Shown here piece by piece: positions 14,201-26,223 of a stretch of 64,000 nucleotides of DNA. The position numbers were made by a program, and so were the translations under genes. A model generated the notes under the pieces. It saw nothing but the letters and a program-made list of their open reading frames with translations. It had not been told where the DNA came from and searched no databases. The stretch is from Haemonchus contortus (lineage: Eukaryota; Nematoda; Chromadorea; Rhabditida; Trichostrongylidae). Numbering within the stretch: position 1 is the first letter of the stretch; each line of letters begins with the position of its first letter. Location: positions 35,384,420 to 35,448,419 of the forward strand of contig LS997566.1 in NCBI GenBank assembly GCA_000469685.2, given 5' to 3'.

Positions 14201-15625
14201 GAGACCTTCTCATACTCTTGGATCTAGAATAAGCAGTCACTCCTTACATCACCAATCGTCTCTCCCATACTCACCAGAGTTGTCGTTTGTATCATTGTAT
14301 CATTGCATCTGTATCATTTTTTATAGGACCGGCTACCCCGTACAGACTCAAGAAAAACCAACCCTTCCCAGATTGGGTAACCGGGATAGCTGGTCCAATA
14401 AAGCGTAGATAGGTAAGGCTGTTCGTTTATCCTAAGTCATTCCATGATATCCTTTTCATGACAAACGTATGATATGAGATAAAAACGATATAACTCATTT
14501 TCCAACGTTCATTGAACTGTTATTTATTCTTTTTTTCATTAATCGGCCGAGGCATCGATTGATTGGAAACGACAGCTATGCACGATTCTGATTAATGGTC
14601 ATGTGCATGGCTTATTCTGTTGACAGTCCCTCCAGAACGTCTTTGACCCATGTGATAGTGAAAGGACGGCTTGGAAGCATATCCTGTATAGAAAGTTTCT
14701 CTGATTACGTGATAGATCTACGATTACAAAACCACAATGAGACGACATCGTCGCGATCGAGTAAAAACGGGACGGCGGGTAGAAGACGAGTTCGAGAGTC
14801 GTCACAACGGACACCACTCCTTCGATCATATAAATAGCTCAACTTGTATAGCGTGTGCATCTACGATGGCCTAGTTTCAAGCCCGGAACTCTCGTCCGCA
14901 ACATTCCGATAGTTTCCCTTTCGATTTCACTATCGCTTTTGGACCCATATTCCTCTAATTTTTTTTCTTTTTTCCCAAGTCATTGGAAGCTGTCACTTAC
15001 TAAGGGATAATTAATGGTTATACTAAACCTTATTGTAGAAGTTTCTGGAAAACAAGTGGAGTGACAGTCTGATAATTCCATTAAAGATCTCCATTTCAAT
15101 CCTACAGTGTCAGTCCTTCAACAAGCCAAGAGATCAGAAGTTAGCCTTCTCCTAAACTGCATCAAGCTTATTTCCCACCATCGGAAATTCTCATTAATCC
15201 TTAAAATTTGCTGTACTACCTACTTTCAGGGCGATATGGGCATAGCTAATGCTTAGCAACAACAAAATTCATTCGTGAAAAAAAATTGGGAAAACTTTAA
15301 AAAAAAAGTAGATTTAGAACATAGAATGACGAAAACTCACCTAATAATGATTCTATTGTTAGAGGTTCCCTCAGAAAGGCCTAGCCTAGCTGGTAGACTG
15401 CGTTAGAGAAAAGAAGACCGGGTATGGGTTACGCATTTTACGTACTAGATGGTAAGGGCGAAGACAAACATCCTCAGGAAGATTTCTCAGGAGCCGAGTG
15501 ACTGAACCAAGGATTCCCATGTAGAAGAGTGATACTTTATAATCAGAACTGTAGGCACACGTACAAGTCTCACCCTTTTTTTTTCGCCTTGTCATCACTG
15601 ACTGGAAAGCAGAAATTCCCACATA
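11214..15625. other. Intergenic, no gene supported
   Basis: It contains a degraded SINE-like copy near 11855-12045. At 13128-13345 (plus) there is an ATG-less frame containing KIIPKKLTGFEQLLALLREV, with no matching flanking exons; a degenerate retroelement or an isolated exon are both possible. Nothing else is recognisable. Confidence 0.45.
11855..12045 (-). repeat. SINE-like dispersed repeat copy, degraded
   Basis: It retains CAGTGTTTTTATCCT, then CGGATCTGATACC and ATTGGTCAG, in the same order as better copies of the family at 5.4 and 17.4 kb. Ends are uncertain. Confidence 0.45.
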
Positions 15626-16093
15626 CAGTAGCGCTCAAAAATCTTCGGTGAAATGGTTCTTCAGCCGTACTTTCCAGTCGCAACTCCTTTCCTACTCGAT
15701 CTAATCATGCGAAATTTCTATATTTTGAGCGTAGGTTATTGTGAATATTTACCACTATTAACCTGCAATCTGATCATGTTCCAGATATTCCAAAGAGCAT
15801 GAACTCAAAATCGACTGAAAATACAGATGATGGCCCTTCTAAAATCTTTTTCCTTTCTGTCATGTCTGAAGTGTACGAGCAGTAATACCGAACACAACAG
15901 ATGACAAAAAAAGCACATAAGGTGCGAATAAGTGCAGACGTCAACTTGCAGCTTTGCAGTCAAATAGTGTTGGGTAGTGTGAAATATGCTCTAGTTAAAC
16001 ATATCCAAATTTTGCGCGATTTGGTCTACTAAGAAAAAAGTTATGAACGAAAAAGCGTCGAAGCATTTCACCGAAGACTTTTGAGCGCTACTG
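15626..16093. mobile_element. Short TIR element, Tc1/mariner-like ends
   Basis: The left end CAGTAGCGCTCAAAAATCTT continues as CGGTGAAATG. The right end is its inverse over 30 bp with one mismatch. The element is 468 bp and has no coding frame. The left flank is TA and the right flank CA, which fits a TA target site with one substitution. Ends beginning CAGT with TA flanks are typical of Tc1/mariner MITEs. It lies about 430 bp upstream of the ground-like gene. Confidence 0.8.
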
Positions 16094-16523
16094 CAAGTCA
16101 TTGAAAATGTCAATGAAAACTGGGCTTATAGCCAGTTCCGATAAGCGATAAGTCCAGCGGTACAGTCAGAGCTAATACTCTGAAACTCCACGGTAACTAT
16201 AAAGTAAGGTCAGACTCAGACCATGAAAATTCGGAAGAAGTCGGTTCCATCCCTACCTCTCCCCTCTCTTTTTAGGGAAACATGTGGATCCTAAACAGAT
16301 TTCCATCTATCCATTTATGACTCCAGTTTCAATGCTTTTTCTTCTTTTTGTAAACTTCGTGCAAAAGGAAAACCTGTTGGGGTATTCCTCCCGCATACAT
16401 TACATAACGAGTTTATGCTGATATCGTTTACGTTGTTTCTTATTATTGAATTACGCAATGTCAAAGCGAACGAATAAATAACCCTTCGAATAGTTCCAGA
16501 CCCAGTAGCCTCATATTGAACGA

Positions 16524-19500
16524 ATGCGGCGGTTAGCTTTTATCGCTTTGCTGGCCTTTCACGTTCAAGCTTCACCTCCGATGTGTCAATGTCCTGGCGG
16601 ACAACTCGGAAGTAAGTAGCGATGAAATTGAGTCGTTATTAGTTGATTTTTTCTCTGACTTCAAAACAATTGAGCCTGTTGCAGTGCAGTGTCCATCACC
16701 GATTCAACTGAATTGCCCTCCAATGCAGTGCCCACCACCACCACCATGTAATCCATTCCCAACGTTGGGAACATTGATGCCACTCGGTGGATCACAGGTA
16801 AGGTCAAATATTTGTGAAAACAACAAGTTGAACCTCCGTGCTTTGTACTTTTCTCACAGACGCCCCCGTTCGTTTCCTGAGCCCCATTAGCTTTCGAAAC
16901 TACAGTGAGTAGCTCAAAGAATGAAAAAAAACCCTTCAAAATTCATCAAAAGAGACTGAGAATTGAATCATATTTTTACCCATATTAAGGATTACTGATC
17001 TGTTCAGGGACTCGCTCAGTTCACTTTACCAACGTTACCACCTCTCGGTGGTAGCCCATTTGCCCCAACGAGTACTCCTCTTCCACTGGCAGTAACGCCA
17101 CCTGTAAACGGTCAAGAATCATTGGTCCCAATCCAAAGCAATCAGGTAAGCTCTTGCTCGAAGTTCCACTTGTTCATCTGAATATCTATCAAAGGCAAAA
17201 CCCTACAACTAACTGAATTCGAAACTCAGAGACCACCGAATAAATGGCTTTTGTTATTGAAATCACGGAAAAGATGCTGCAGTTAACAAATCGTCCTGTT
17301 TTGGGTTTGACACGCCAGATCTACTCAAAATCGCAGTAACTTTGGTGCGCTGAGTCTGAGTGAAGGTTAAAAGAATCGCGTCTGTGGGATACGCTCCGCA
17401 TTTGACTCCCATTCGGAATTATTGAATGCGTATGTGGCCTATACAATGACTTGCAATGGCAAGCCGATATACAATGCTCAGTCCATGCTTTAACCCTCCC
17501 AGACGAGTCTGTTACCAATTAACCGGCCCCGGAGAAGGCTTTGTTGGCCTAGGCGGCTATCGATCTAGGATTCGAACCTGTGACCAAGAGTGTGCGATTG
17601 GGCGCCACCGTACCATCTCCGCCTTAGCAACAAATTAGGACCAAAAAACAACATTTTCTGGCTCTACAACCCGTGCACTTCTTTTCGAAAATGTGGTGTC
17701 CCTGAGCAATTCCAACGACCGGCGAATTGAGAATTCGTATAGACTTTACTCGGTAGAGGAATTCATTGAAGTCTGGGTGTTCGTCTTCATTTTCACACCC
17801 TTGCACCATATAATTTTACAATACTGCAGCGAAAGAGTTTTAATCGAATTTGAACCTAATGAACCTCAAAAATCTTCAAAAATTGCTCACCACCGCTTTT
17901 GCTTTATGCCTCTCTTCCGCAGTTGAGACGCTTAAGGGAAAGGGAAAATGCTGCGCTCACTTTTCCTCACCCACCACTACCTTTTTTCCCATTACAGTAT
18001 GACCCTGCATCCCAACAACAACAACAACAACAACAATTCCAACAGCAACAGCAACCACAGCAAGAGCAAATACAACCTCAACAACTACAACCGCAACAGC
18101 CGCCACAACAGGTCTTCCAAGAAAATTCGCTGCAACACCCACAGGAATTCCAAGCTGCACCACCTGCACCTGCTCCAGCTCAAGGTAAAGCTCTGGTAAT
18201 CGCTCAGCGCTTTCTAAAGAGTTACCTTTCTGTTTTAGTCAGTGTTCAACCATCTGTTCACTTTGCTGAGACTATTCCTGTAGACGCAACGACGAGAGTG
18301 ACTACTTTACCCAGTGAAGCGTAAGTACTGTTGATTCCTCAATTTCTAGTCGACGTAAGAAGGAGCGGAGCTCAACAACTCACTTCGCCGATTGCCAACC
18401 TGAAAAGCTTTGAAAGACTAACAATTTCAGCTATATTGAAGCAGATCAACCTGAAGAGTCAATTAAAGAAGATGGCAGTTCTGAAAATTTCCTCCCACTC
18501 TACGAAAATCAACCAAATAGTAAGTTTGTCAAATTTCATGTTGTGGTGGGAGAAAGCAATGAATTTTATGAGAACCTTCTTTCGATGGATTCCGGCAGCC
18601 GGTACGCCGAGCTCAAGCGGCTCAAGCAGCTCAAGCTGCTCAACCAGCCGCCAACGGCAAACCAGAAGTCTTCACCGACAAATGTAACGATGAACGCTTG
18701 AAGAGAATCATTGAACAGGTAAGAGCGCCGGATTTCCATTATCAGGTGATTTCAGAAATTCATGAAGCCTCATTCACCTTGGCTGAATCTTCTTCGAGTT
18801 CGGAAACGGGAGAAAGAGCGGGTAGAATGAGGTCGTAGGATGCGATCGTAAGCCTAATGATATCCAATAAAAGTGGCAAACGCCTTGAAAATACCCTTGA
18901 CTAGGTTTATACATCGCCCCATTGACAATTTTGGAGCACCACGGCGCTATCGTGAGGTCACGCCGCGCGACGCATCGCGCTGCAAGTCATAGGTAGCGCT
19001 TCAGCACAACAAAATTGTCGGTGGAGCAAAGAAATTGCGCAAGTCCAGGGCTGTTTTTGAATTGCTGATCACTACTCATTCGATTTCAATTACTGGGCCA
19101 CTTTCAGCGTCTATCGGTGTGTGGTTTCCAGAACAAAAAGTAATTCAAAAACAAGGAAATCCACAACGGCCTAGCAGTCAATGCATTGCAAACTTTTGGA
19201 TACGGCTAAGATGTCTCTAATGTTGAACTAATCGAGGCAACTCGTCCACGGCACCGCCTTGCCCACAGGTCCCACCCAACACGCGAGGCGACCTCATTAT
19301 CTGGACGATAGAATCGAAGTGCGAGAACTTCTTCCCTCTCTTTCTACCTTGCGCTTACGATTTAGGAGAGGATAAAGTAATGAAAATAATCGGAAAAGAT
19401 TGGACTAGCTTGAATATATTCAACAGGCCTTCCTTTTCGGAAAATTTTAGCCACAAGTATCATAAGAATTCTATGATCTGCAAGCCTCTACTCTTTTACG

Positions 19501-20131
19501 ACCAACCCTTTTTTTCAACAATTCTCTGGAAACGTAACAAAACCTTCAAAATTAAAACTTTCGCATGATGGGCATTTGTTGAGTTGTTGCTATGCTTCAG
19601 CAAGTAAATCGTTCAGATCTCACAGCTTGTACAAGAATTTCATCTCCATTTTCATTTTTCGAGTAACTTTCTTCTGAATATACCGATGAATTATCTGAGA
19701 ATCGGTTCTTCAGTAGCGGTTTCCTCGGAATTTTGAGTCATAGGGTCCCACATGCTACGCATCACAGTGATTTTGGTCCCCAAAGCTGAAACCCTGATGA
19801 CATGATTATTCATGGGAAGACGTCGGTACTGTAGACGTCATTTTCGAAATCTTCCATAGATACCTTCGAACCTATTCAGAATGTCGACTCCAATCCTTCA
19901 TCTTCGAAGAGGAAGATTCAAAAGGCTGCTACAGATGAGATCGGTGGCCTCTTCGATGTGATCTGTTCAAGTCATGACTTCAGTTACTTGGCTAACACAC
20001 AAGTAAGAGCAATTTTTCAATAAATTTCCATCTGGATAGTACAAAATACATCATTCAACTTTCAGGTATTTTGTGAAGCCGGAAATGATGACGTTACCTG
20101 CTTTGCATTCCTTCATTCTCTAATCCAATAG
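16524..20131 (+). CDS. Ground-like (GRL) domain secreted protein, Q/P-rich
   Basis: Nine exons rebuilt by splice site and phase: 16524-16611, 16685-16797, 17008-17145, 17998-18184, 18239-18320, 18431-18519, 18573-18718, 19880-20002, 20066-20131. Together they encode 343 aa. Residues 1-17 form a signal peptide (MRRLAFIALLAFHVQAS). A Cys/Pro-rich segment follows (CPPMQCPPPPPC), then a Pro-rich stretch and a polyglutamine segment in exon 4 with eight consecutive Q. Residues about 262-337 match the nematode ground-like domain, with Cys in TDKCNDERLKRIIEQ, FDVICSSHDFSY, VFCEAGNDD and VTCFAF. These hedgehog-related nematode proteins are secreted and linked to cuticle and epithelial functions. A ttccAG lies 24 nt before the ATG and could be a trans-splice site. 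Introns 3 and 7 are long (852 and 1161 nt); the acceptors for exons 7 and 8 were chosen by phase. The polyQ tract and a separate Q/A-rich stretch in exon 7 are the unusual parts. Confidence 0.85.
17397..17635 (-). repeat. SINE-like repeat with tRNA-type A and B boxes
   Basis: This copy lies inside intron 3 of the ground-like gene, in antisense orientation. Reading the minus strand, TGGTACGGTGG (17605-17615) resembles a tRNA A box, and GGTTCGAATCC (17568-17578) is an exact tRNA B box, 26 nt further on. The body contains GTATGTGGCCTATACAATGA and CCTCCCAGACGAGTCTG, shared with about ten other copies in this window. It does not fold as a complete tRNA in my reading, so a tRNA-derived SINE is the best interpretation. 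Confidence 0.7.
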
Positions 20132-20177
20132 GATCGACGTTTTTATATAGATTCAAATGAATCAGATCTGTTCGTGC

Positions 20178-20183
20178 AATAAA
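20178..20183 (+). terminator. Polyadenylation signal AATAAA for the ground-like gene
   Basis: AATAAA lies 47 nt after the TAG stop of the ground-like gene on the same strand, a normal distance for nematode 3' UTRs. Confidence 0.65.
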
Positions 20184-20775
20184 TTTTCTAAACAGCTGCA
20201 TTTCACAGCATTTATACTTGCGGATTCGCAGCCAATCGTGCAATGCGATTAGAGGCGAACGCATCGCGCCCGCAACGCGTCTACGGCAGATCACATTTGA
20301 GCGGCCTTTCGTTTATCGATCTTTGTCAATGCGAAATCTGATATACGATTAAACCAGTGATGGAATAGCGTCAATGCTAACAATGCTACTTATTATTTAT
20401 ATAATCAGCAACGTCGCCTTTATAGCAGTAAATGTCAGAAGCAATCAATACATATGGTTTTAATGGGTAAGTTCACCCAATGTGGAAAGTATTCATGTAT
20501 TGAACTACACCGTTATCAGGCACAGACACTTCATTGAGCTGGGACGAAAGAAAATAAAAAATAATTATCTGTAAATACACAATTCTTCGACTGGTTGGCC
20601 TGAAATTTTTGAAGAAACTCAGCGAACCTCGTTAAGAAAAGAAGACGAACATAAAATGACATCGAAAAAAACATAAGACATCAGATTGAATTTAGAATAC
20701 GATACAAAAGAGCGAAAATAAAAGAAAACGAAAAGGGTGCTGCGATGAATAGGAGCTGAAGACAAGCATAGCAAT

Positions 20776-23700
20776 TTAGGTTCTCTGACTACTGACCAGA
20801 TCATGCTTAATAGCCTTCTCATCCAAATCGGATAGATCCGATGCTTGAACCTGAAAAAAAAACAGTTAAAGTGTTACTTCTTAAAAAGTCAATCTAAAAA
20901 CTAAGCTCCATTTCAAAAATCAAAGAGAGGAGTCGAGAAAAACGGTACACAATAGCCGAAAGTGTATGGGTCAGGATGTCCCATCGTCTCACAGAAACTA
21001 GGTCGCCGCGCGAGGGGCGTGCTTGGCAATCGTGTCAGGACTCCTCATCATTTACGGATTGAAGATCAAGAACCAGACATGACTACGTGGGTTGAATAAC
21101 GGTAAAACGGAGAACGTCCGTTGCACCCATCCATCGAAAGTAGGTCACCCCGCCCACTCCGCGCGTGGCGTAGACATTACAGAACCACCAAGTGTCAGAG
21201 GAGCGAATGATTTGCATTTATCCGTGTTATCTTCCCTTTGGCTGACTGCTGTGGACCAAGCGCAAATCGTATGCCCCACAGACAACTGCGACGTTTGTCA
21301 AAAATCGCGGGCTGACGCGTCGCATGCGACGGCTGCGGCGTGACCTAGATTTGACGGACGCGCGCAACGAAACGCACCCCGGTATAACTATGGGAAACCA
21401 AGGGATCGGCGGCATCGACGTTAAATCAAAGCGATCTATCGTATGTGAACAGGGAAAGTGAAGATCAAGAGGGAAATTTCCATGGGACTCTCAATGTAAT
21501 TCATGAACCTCTTTGTGGGGACCTTATTTCTTATCCTAGTTGTAAAGTCCCTTAATAAAATCATCATTTTTTTCGTAGGAAAATATTGATTGTTCTTTCA
21601 CCCGCTAGGTATCGATTAGGCCTGATGGCGGCACACTCCAAAATGGGATTGTTCGACCCCGTTCGCTCACTTTTTCCGTGTAATTTGAGGATGGGCCTTC
21701 AAGCTTACTGGACCGTTTTCCGTACGTCAGAGTGGGGAAATGGACACCAAAGCATCCAAAATGAAGAAAGTCCTATTTTTAAAAGTCTAGTAACGGTTCT
21801 CCATAAAACTGCCGAAAAGAAAGGTCTGGTCGTAAAAGGGTAACAGCATGTAGATAAGGGCTTCTTCCTTCTGATAAAGAATTTACTGAAAAAAAATCCT
21901 GCTGGATGACTTCAATAGCATTTACCGAGTCCTCCCTGTGCTGTACTTCCTAGAGGTATTTACCGTTTAACAGAAAGTCTAGGGAAGCTGGATTCGTCTC
22001 TAGGAGATACAATTTTCAATTTGGTCTCGATTTGACGTCGGTAGATTTATGGCCCTTCCAGTGCGGTTAATTCTACCGCTATCGAGGATTCTTCAGCTGA
22101 CTTTGGGCTTTTGGCATATTAGCCAACCAACCAGCCAATCATGGGCGAGCGTATGCCTCGGACGGTCGGAAAGTTCACGATTGGCTGGTTAATTTTTTAG
22201 TATGCGCTGTGAACCCTCAGTCGATGGTGAAAATGCGGTTTCAATTTCTGCCAACTGAAGCTCGTCTTTATACATCAATGAGAAAACCAGGAGCTCCACA
22301 GGGTTAAAGGCAACAGTATGGTCGTGATTTTTATTTCGGACCCATTGACGGACTTCATGAAACGAGCAGAATACGTTAGAAATGTGAATGGCTTTTGATC
22401 AAAGAGAGCAGGGGCTTTTCTGAAATCCTCGGAGCTCCCTCCCATGCTGTTTGTCCTGAACGAATTCCCTAGGCGCCCCCAGAGGCCCTCCTAGAACCTT
22501 CTCGATAAAGAGTTGTCGCGCAATGATCAAGTCGAAGGTGAACCCAGTCAGCTTAGTCACACACTTGCTCCTTCCTCTCTGACTTTCCCGGGGAAACCAA
22601 TAGGAACGCGTTTGAGTAGGTTTTTAATCATAAGGCAACTCATTTATACATTAGTCCTCAGCCTACCTGCATCAGCGATTCAAGGCCAAGTGTCGATTTC
22701 AGGGCACGAACCGAGGAAGCGTAAAGCATTCGACGACGTACCGGTGCTTCATCCGGACAGCTAAATATCGATTTAATGAATCAGCCTATTCTGGCGAATC
22801 CGGGCCGATCGATAGAAAACTTACTATTGCACAAATATAACCTTGTTCAGCTTACTGCCACCTTCAGTACCTTGACGTTGAACCTGGACCTCTACGTCTA
22901 CGGCAGCATATCTGAAGTGATTTTAGAATTTATTTTCTCAAAACGGCTTTAATAATCATTCAAGAAACGACGTAATCGACCTGCATTCCTTGCCACCGTC
23001 GACGGCTTTCCGCATTTCTTCCACAAACTCCGAATATGGCGCTCCTTTATCGCCGACTTTCTCCACTACAATTGCTGTATCATTTTTGTCGATCTGAAAA
23101 CGAATTTTCAAGGAGGTAAGTCGGTAAGAATTAGCTCAAAAATATGTTTCTAAATGAACGCGCAAAAAAACCGATAGATAGGCAATCTACAGCTATCAAT
23201 TTTACTAGCTACTACCAATCTGATCTGAAGAGAACGCGAAAAGCTCGAAAGTGTTGTGGCTGGATATATCAAATTGTGGGAATAATTTGTTTTTCTTTAC
23301 AATCCTTATTTATGGTAATCTTAACTGGTAAATATAAGTGTATCGGCTTGCCCACCCCAACTACTTTACTTCTGCCATGTGGGTGTTTCAATAACTCCAG
23401 ATCGGTCACCGCATTTTAGAATCGCCTCATAGATTTCCACCTGTATAGTCCACGAGTACGGTTTATGGATAACCCGTGTGAAAGCCTACATATTGCTTAG
23501 GACCACATTAGAATGTACCTTTTTAGAGGTCATTTTTACTTATAGCCGTCGATAATTGATTATTTGACTTAAAGGCACAGTTCACGATAAAAAAAGGTTA
23601 CTGACTTCTTCCTTTAGGAATGCTCAGCGCCCCCCATGGGTGGTAGAAGGGACCCTCTCGCTCCCACAATCTCGGCGCTTAGGGCATAGTGGGAGCGCCG

Positions 23701-25417
23701 TTGCTGCCGTAGTTCGCTTTCCCGCCTCTCGATCGGTGTCACGTTAGACGAGTGTCGAGACAATACAGATTGCTATTATTTGTTCTAGGACCCACGCACA
23801 ATCAGCTAATCGCCGAGTGATGAGGCGATGTTTTTCTCCCCTTCTTTTTTTTCTCTGTTTTTCTTTTTGCTGCCGCGATCCCTTATTTAATTTCCTACTC
23901 CTAGAGGCTGAAAAAGGTGAGCTACTTTTTTTTTGTTTACTCATTTATTTACCTTGTTGTTGCCTATAAGTGAATGAATTTTTGCTTACTATTGTCTGTT
24001 ATTCGCACCAGGACCCACAAGCGCGCAGTGAAACACACTCTTTAGCTCGTCCGGACGCCCCACTCTTGTTCATTTTTCTGGTTTCATTCTCGTTCAGCCC
24101 CCTTTTTAACAGTTTTTCGAAGCCTTTTTCACTTTGGAAACACCCACCGATGCACGCAGTTTCTTCACCTCAGTCGCACTAGTTTCGATCTTGTCTTCCG
24201 TTTTTCATCATAATCTGGATACCCCAAAATTATCGTGAACTGTGCCTTTAAGGACGTGTCTGGATGCTGGCAAGAAGAACCGTCCTATAGACGTTAGGGG
24301 TAAACTATTGGATGGCTTCATATCAACCGAACATTCCATTCTATTTTATCCATTGCTATAAAACCTTATTTAGCTATACATCTTCAGCAATGCAAGGAAT
24401 AAGCTTACGCAAACATTCAATATTTCAATTCAACTTTCAGCTTGCTATCTTAAATTAGTTCCGGACAAATGAACCGGTTGGAATGGAATTCGGGTGCACT
24501 CTAGGAAACTTTGCTTAGGATGTATGCCAATTCACTAGGCAGAAACGGCGCAGTGATTGAAGTAAAGTCACCTGTACACTATCGAACTTGCATCCTTGTA
24601 ACTAAAGTTGGGAGGTCCACTACAATCCAAGTGGAAGTTACAATCCAAAGGGCTAATGGTGGCTAAGGGCTCGAGAAAGACTGGTTAAAGTGGGGGTCGA
24701 TGATCTCAGTACAACGTGACTTAGCGAATCAGGATTAATGATTCACTTGAGGCCCTATCCTTCTTTCCTATCATGGTCTAGAAAGTTGAAAACGAACTAC
24801 AACGAAGCGAATGTTTGTAGATGCAAGTCATAAAAACCACCAAAATAAGTGATCAGTTCAAGCCCCACTCAGGTAATCTTACTAAAAAGTTGAGTTGAAA
24901 ATGTCGATGGGGGGGGGGGCAGCGCCGTTTTGAATCACTGATGGCTAGGGCGCAGAGAAGGGAGAGTAGCCGAGCGAGTAATGGCCTTTAGTAAAGTCCC
25001 ATGGTAGTTTATGTTATAATTGTGTATTTTTGCCTAATTTTAGGAGGGGGAGGAGCGTCGGGGTGGGTGAACCAATTGGACGTTCAATTTTTATCTCACC
25101 TCGGCTTTTTCACCGAGTTTCTTTGGCTAAAAAGCATCTCTATGAACAGGTAGGTTGGCTACCCCTCCCCCTCTGCGTTCTAGCCGTCAGTGATTCAAAA
25201 GGGTGTTGCCCCCTCCCCTCCCCCAACTATATTATCACCAAAATTGGTTAATATCATAAAATAACGAAACTAGCCAAATAGTTAAGCTTACACTCTGTTA
25301 CCTCTGAAAGTAGTAAAATCCAACATTTACCTTGAAAATAATGTAGCTGTGCTGATGCTTATTGTGGAGCATATCGTACGCATTTTTGCATGATGGATCG
25401 ATCTTCACTCCAGATGC
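20776..25417 (-). CDS. unc-60: UNC-60B, muscle-type ADF/cofilin isoform (five exons)
   Basis: Exons in transcript order: 25417-25331, 23093-22981, 22911-22825, 22760-22667, 20850-20776. All phases agree. With the shared initiator Met the product is 152 aa, the length I recall for C. elegans UNC-60B. The frame starts ASGVKIDPSCKNAYDMLHNK after an acceptor, so, as in C. elegans, the ATG must come from an upstream exon shared with UNC-60A. Family features are the N-terminal Ser-Gly-Val, CPDEAPVRRRMLYASSVRAL (the actin-binding long helix) and the C-terminal QASDLSDLDEKAIKHDL. ADF/cofilins bind and sever actin filaments; in C. elegans the B form works in body-wall muscle. The first B intron (23094-25330) hosts two repeat elements. 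The last intron is 1816 nt. It is convergent with the ground-like gene, 644 bp stop to stop. Confidence 0.92.
22825..22911 (-). other. unc-60: UNC-60B third exon, beta-strand core
   Basis: The exon encodes YAAVDVEVQVQRQGTEGGSK followed by LNKVIFVQY, where Y is split over the next junction. It begins after TTCAG with one base completing Arg and ends TA followed by GTAAG. It is listed separately because it is short and easily missed. Confidence 0.9.
23570..24251. mobile_element. Non-autonomous TIR element, family 1, copy 2
   Basis: It begins TTAAAGGCACAGTTCACGAT and ends with the exact inverse ATCGTGAACTGTGCCTTTAA, so the 20-bp termini are perfect. The interior is closely similar to 7332-7903. 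It sits in the first UNC-60B intron. TTAA is present at both edges, which could be a TTAA target duplication or part of the terminal repeat. Confidence 0.85.
24908..25235. mobile_element. Foldback element, GGGG-ended, copy 1
   Basis: The left arm (GCAGCGCCGTTTTGAATCAC, then TGATGGCTAGGGCGCAG) is inverted at 25175-25225 as CTGCGTTCTAGCCGTCAGTG and TTCAAAAGGGTGTTGCCCCC. Similar sequence occurs at 56855-57230. It has no coding capacity. It lies within the first UNC-60B intron, about 95 bp from the exon, and could affect its splicing if it folds. Confidence 0.7.
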
Positions 25418-25620
25418 CTAAATTACTATGCAGACACGTCCATTGCCTACATATCGTAATTATCAATCTCGACTTCCTACAAAACCCATCAATCTAACCC
25501 TTCAATTAATCTTATGCACCTGTGACACTATGAAAATCTTAGCATGGCTCCTTACGTCGTCAGTAAATCAAATCAAACCATGCGAGTGAGTAAAACACAC
25601 CAAACAAATAATAATGTCTA

Positions 25621-25626
25621 TTTATT
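25621..25626 (-). terminator. unc-60: Candidate polyadenylation signal for the UNC-60A transcript
   Basis: TTTATT on the plus strand reads AATAAA on the minus strand, about 600 nt past the UNC-60A stop and about 200 nt before the first UNC-60B exon. This is where an A-specific 3' end must fall if A and B mRNAs are alternative products. Confidence 0.5.
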
Positions 25627-26223
25627 TGAACGCGCACAACGGTTATTATCACACAAAACGAAAACAAATAAAACACTTAAAAAAGGAATTTTATAAAACA
25701 GAGAAGTCACACCGAGACAGAGCGATTCGGATAGCAGCGGGTATTTTCCTTTTCAGATAAAGCGCGAGCGAGCATTCTGAATAACGTAACCGGGTACAAA
25801 GAACACATGCGCGCCTCTCCGATGAATTAAGACGCCTGCTTGCCTGCTCTCGGCACTCAAATGCACCCTAATTGAACCTCGATCAAGAGAGAAAAGGAGG
25901 AAGGAAGAGAGGGTAGAAAAAGGAATGGAGATAAGAAAAAAACCATTTGTGTTAGCATATGAGACGAAAAGAGGCACACGCAGAGAACTGATTGATGATG
26001 GTTGTGGTTATGTACGTACGCAACACACAACACACTCACTTTAAAAAAAGAGACGTGTTTTTGCGGACGATCAACAGAATGCTTCAGAGGGGGGCTTAGG
26101 TGAGATATATAAGAAAAACTATAAAAAAGACGGAAAACGGGCGATGACAAGTGAAACACGCCATGGTAACAACAATCGTCGCCGTTGCAAGCGCACTCAT
26201 TAGAAGAACACCATCAAACATGC

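Noticed and set aside
17568..17615. Possible functional tRNA gene
   Set aside because: The A and B boxes are present but the surrounding bases do not give a full cloverleaf, and the segment belongs to a dispersed repeat.
17948..18199. Asn-rich frame over the CAA repeats
   Set aside because: It is the shifted reading of the polyglutamine exon; only the Q frame joins neighbouring exons in phase.
7633..24182. Two similar short frames beginning MNEFLLTI at 7633 and 23970
   Set aside because: Both lie inside copies of the same TIR element; similarity reflects DNA repetition, and the frames diverge and end without a protein motif.
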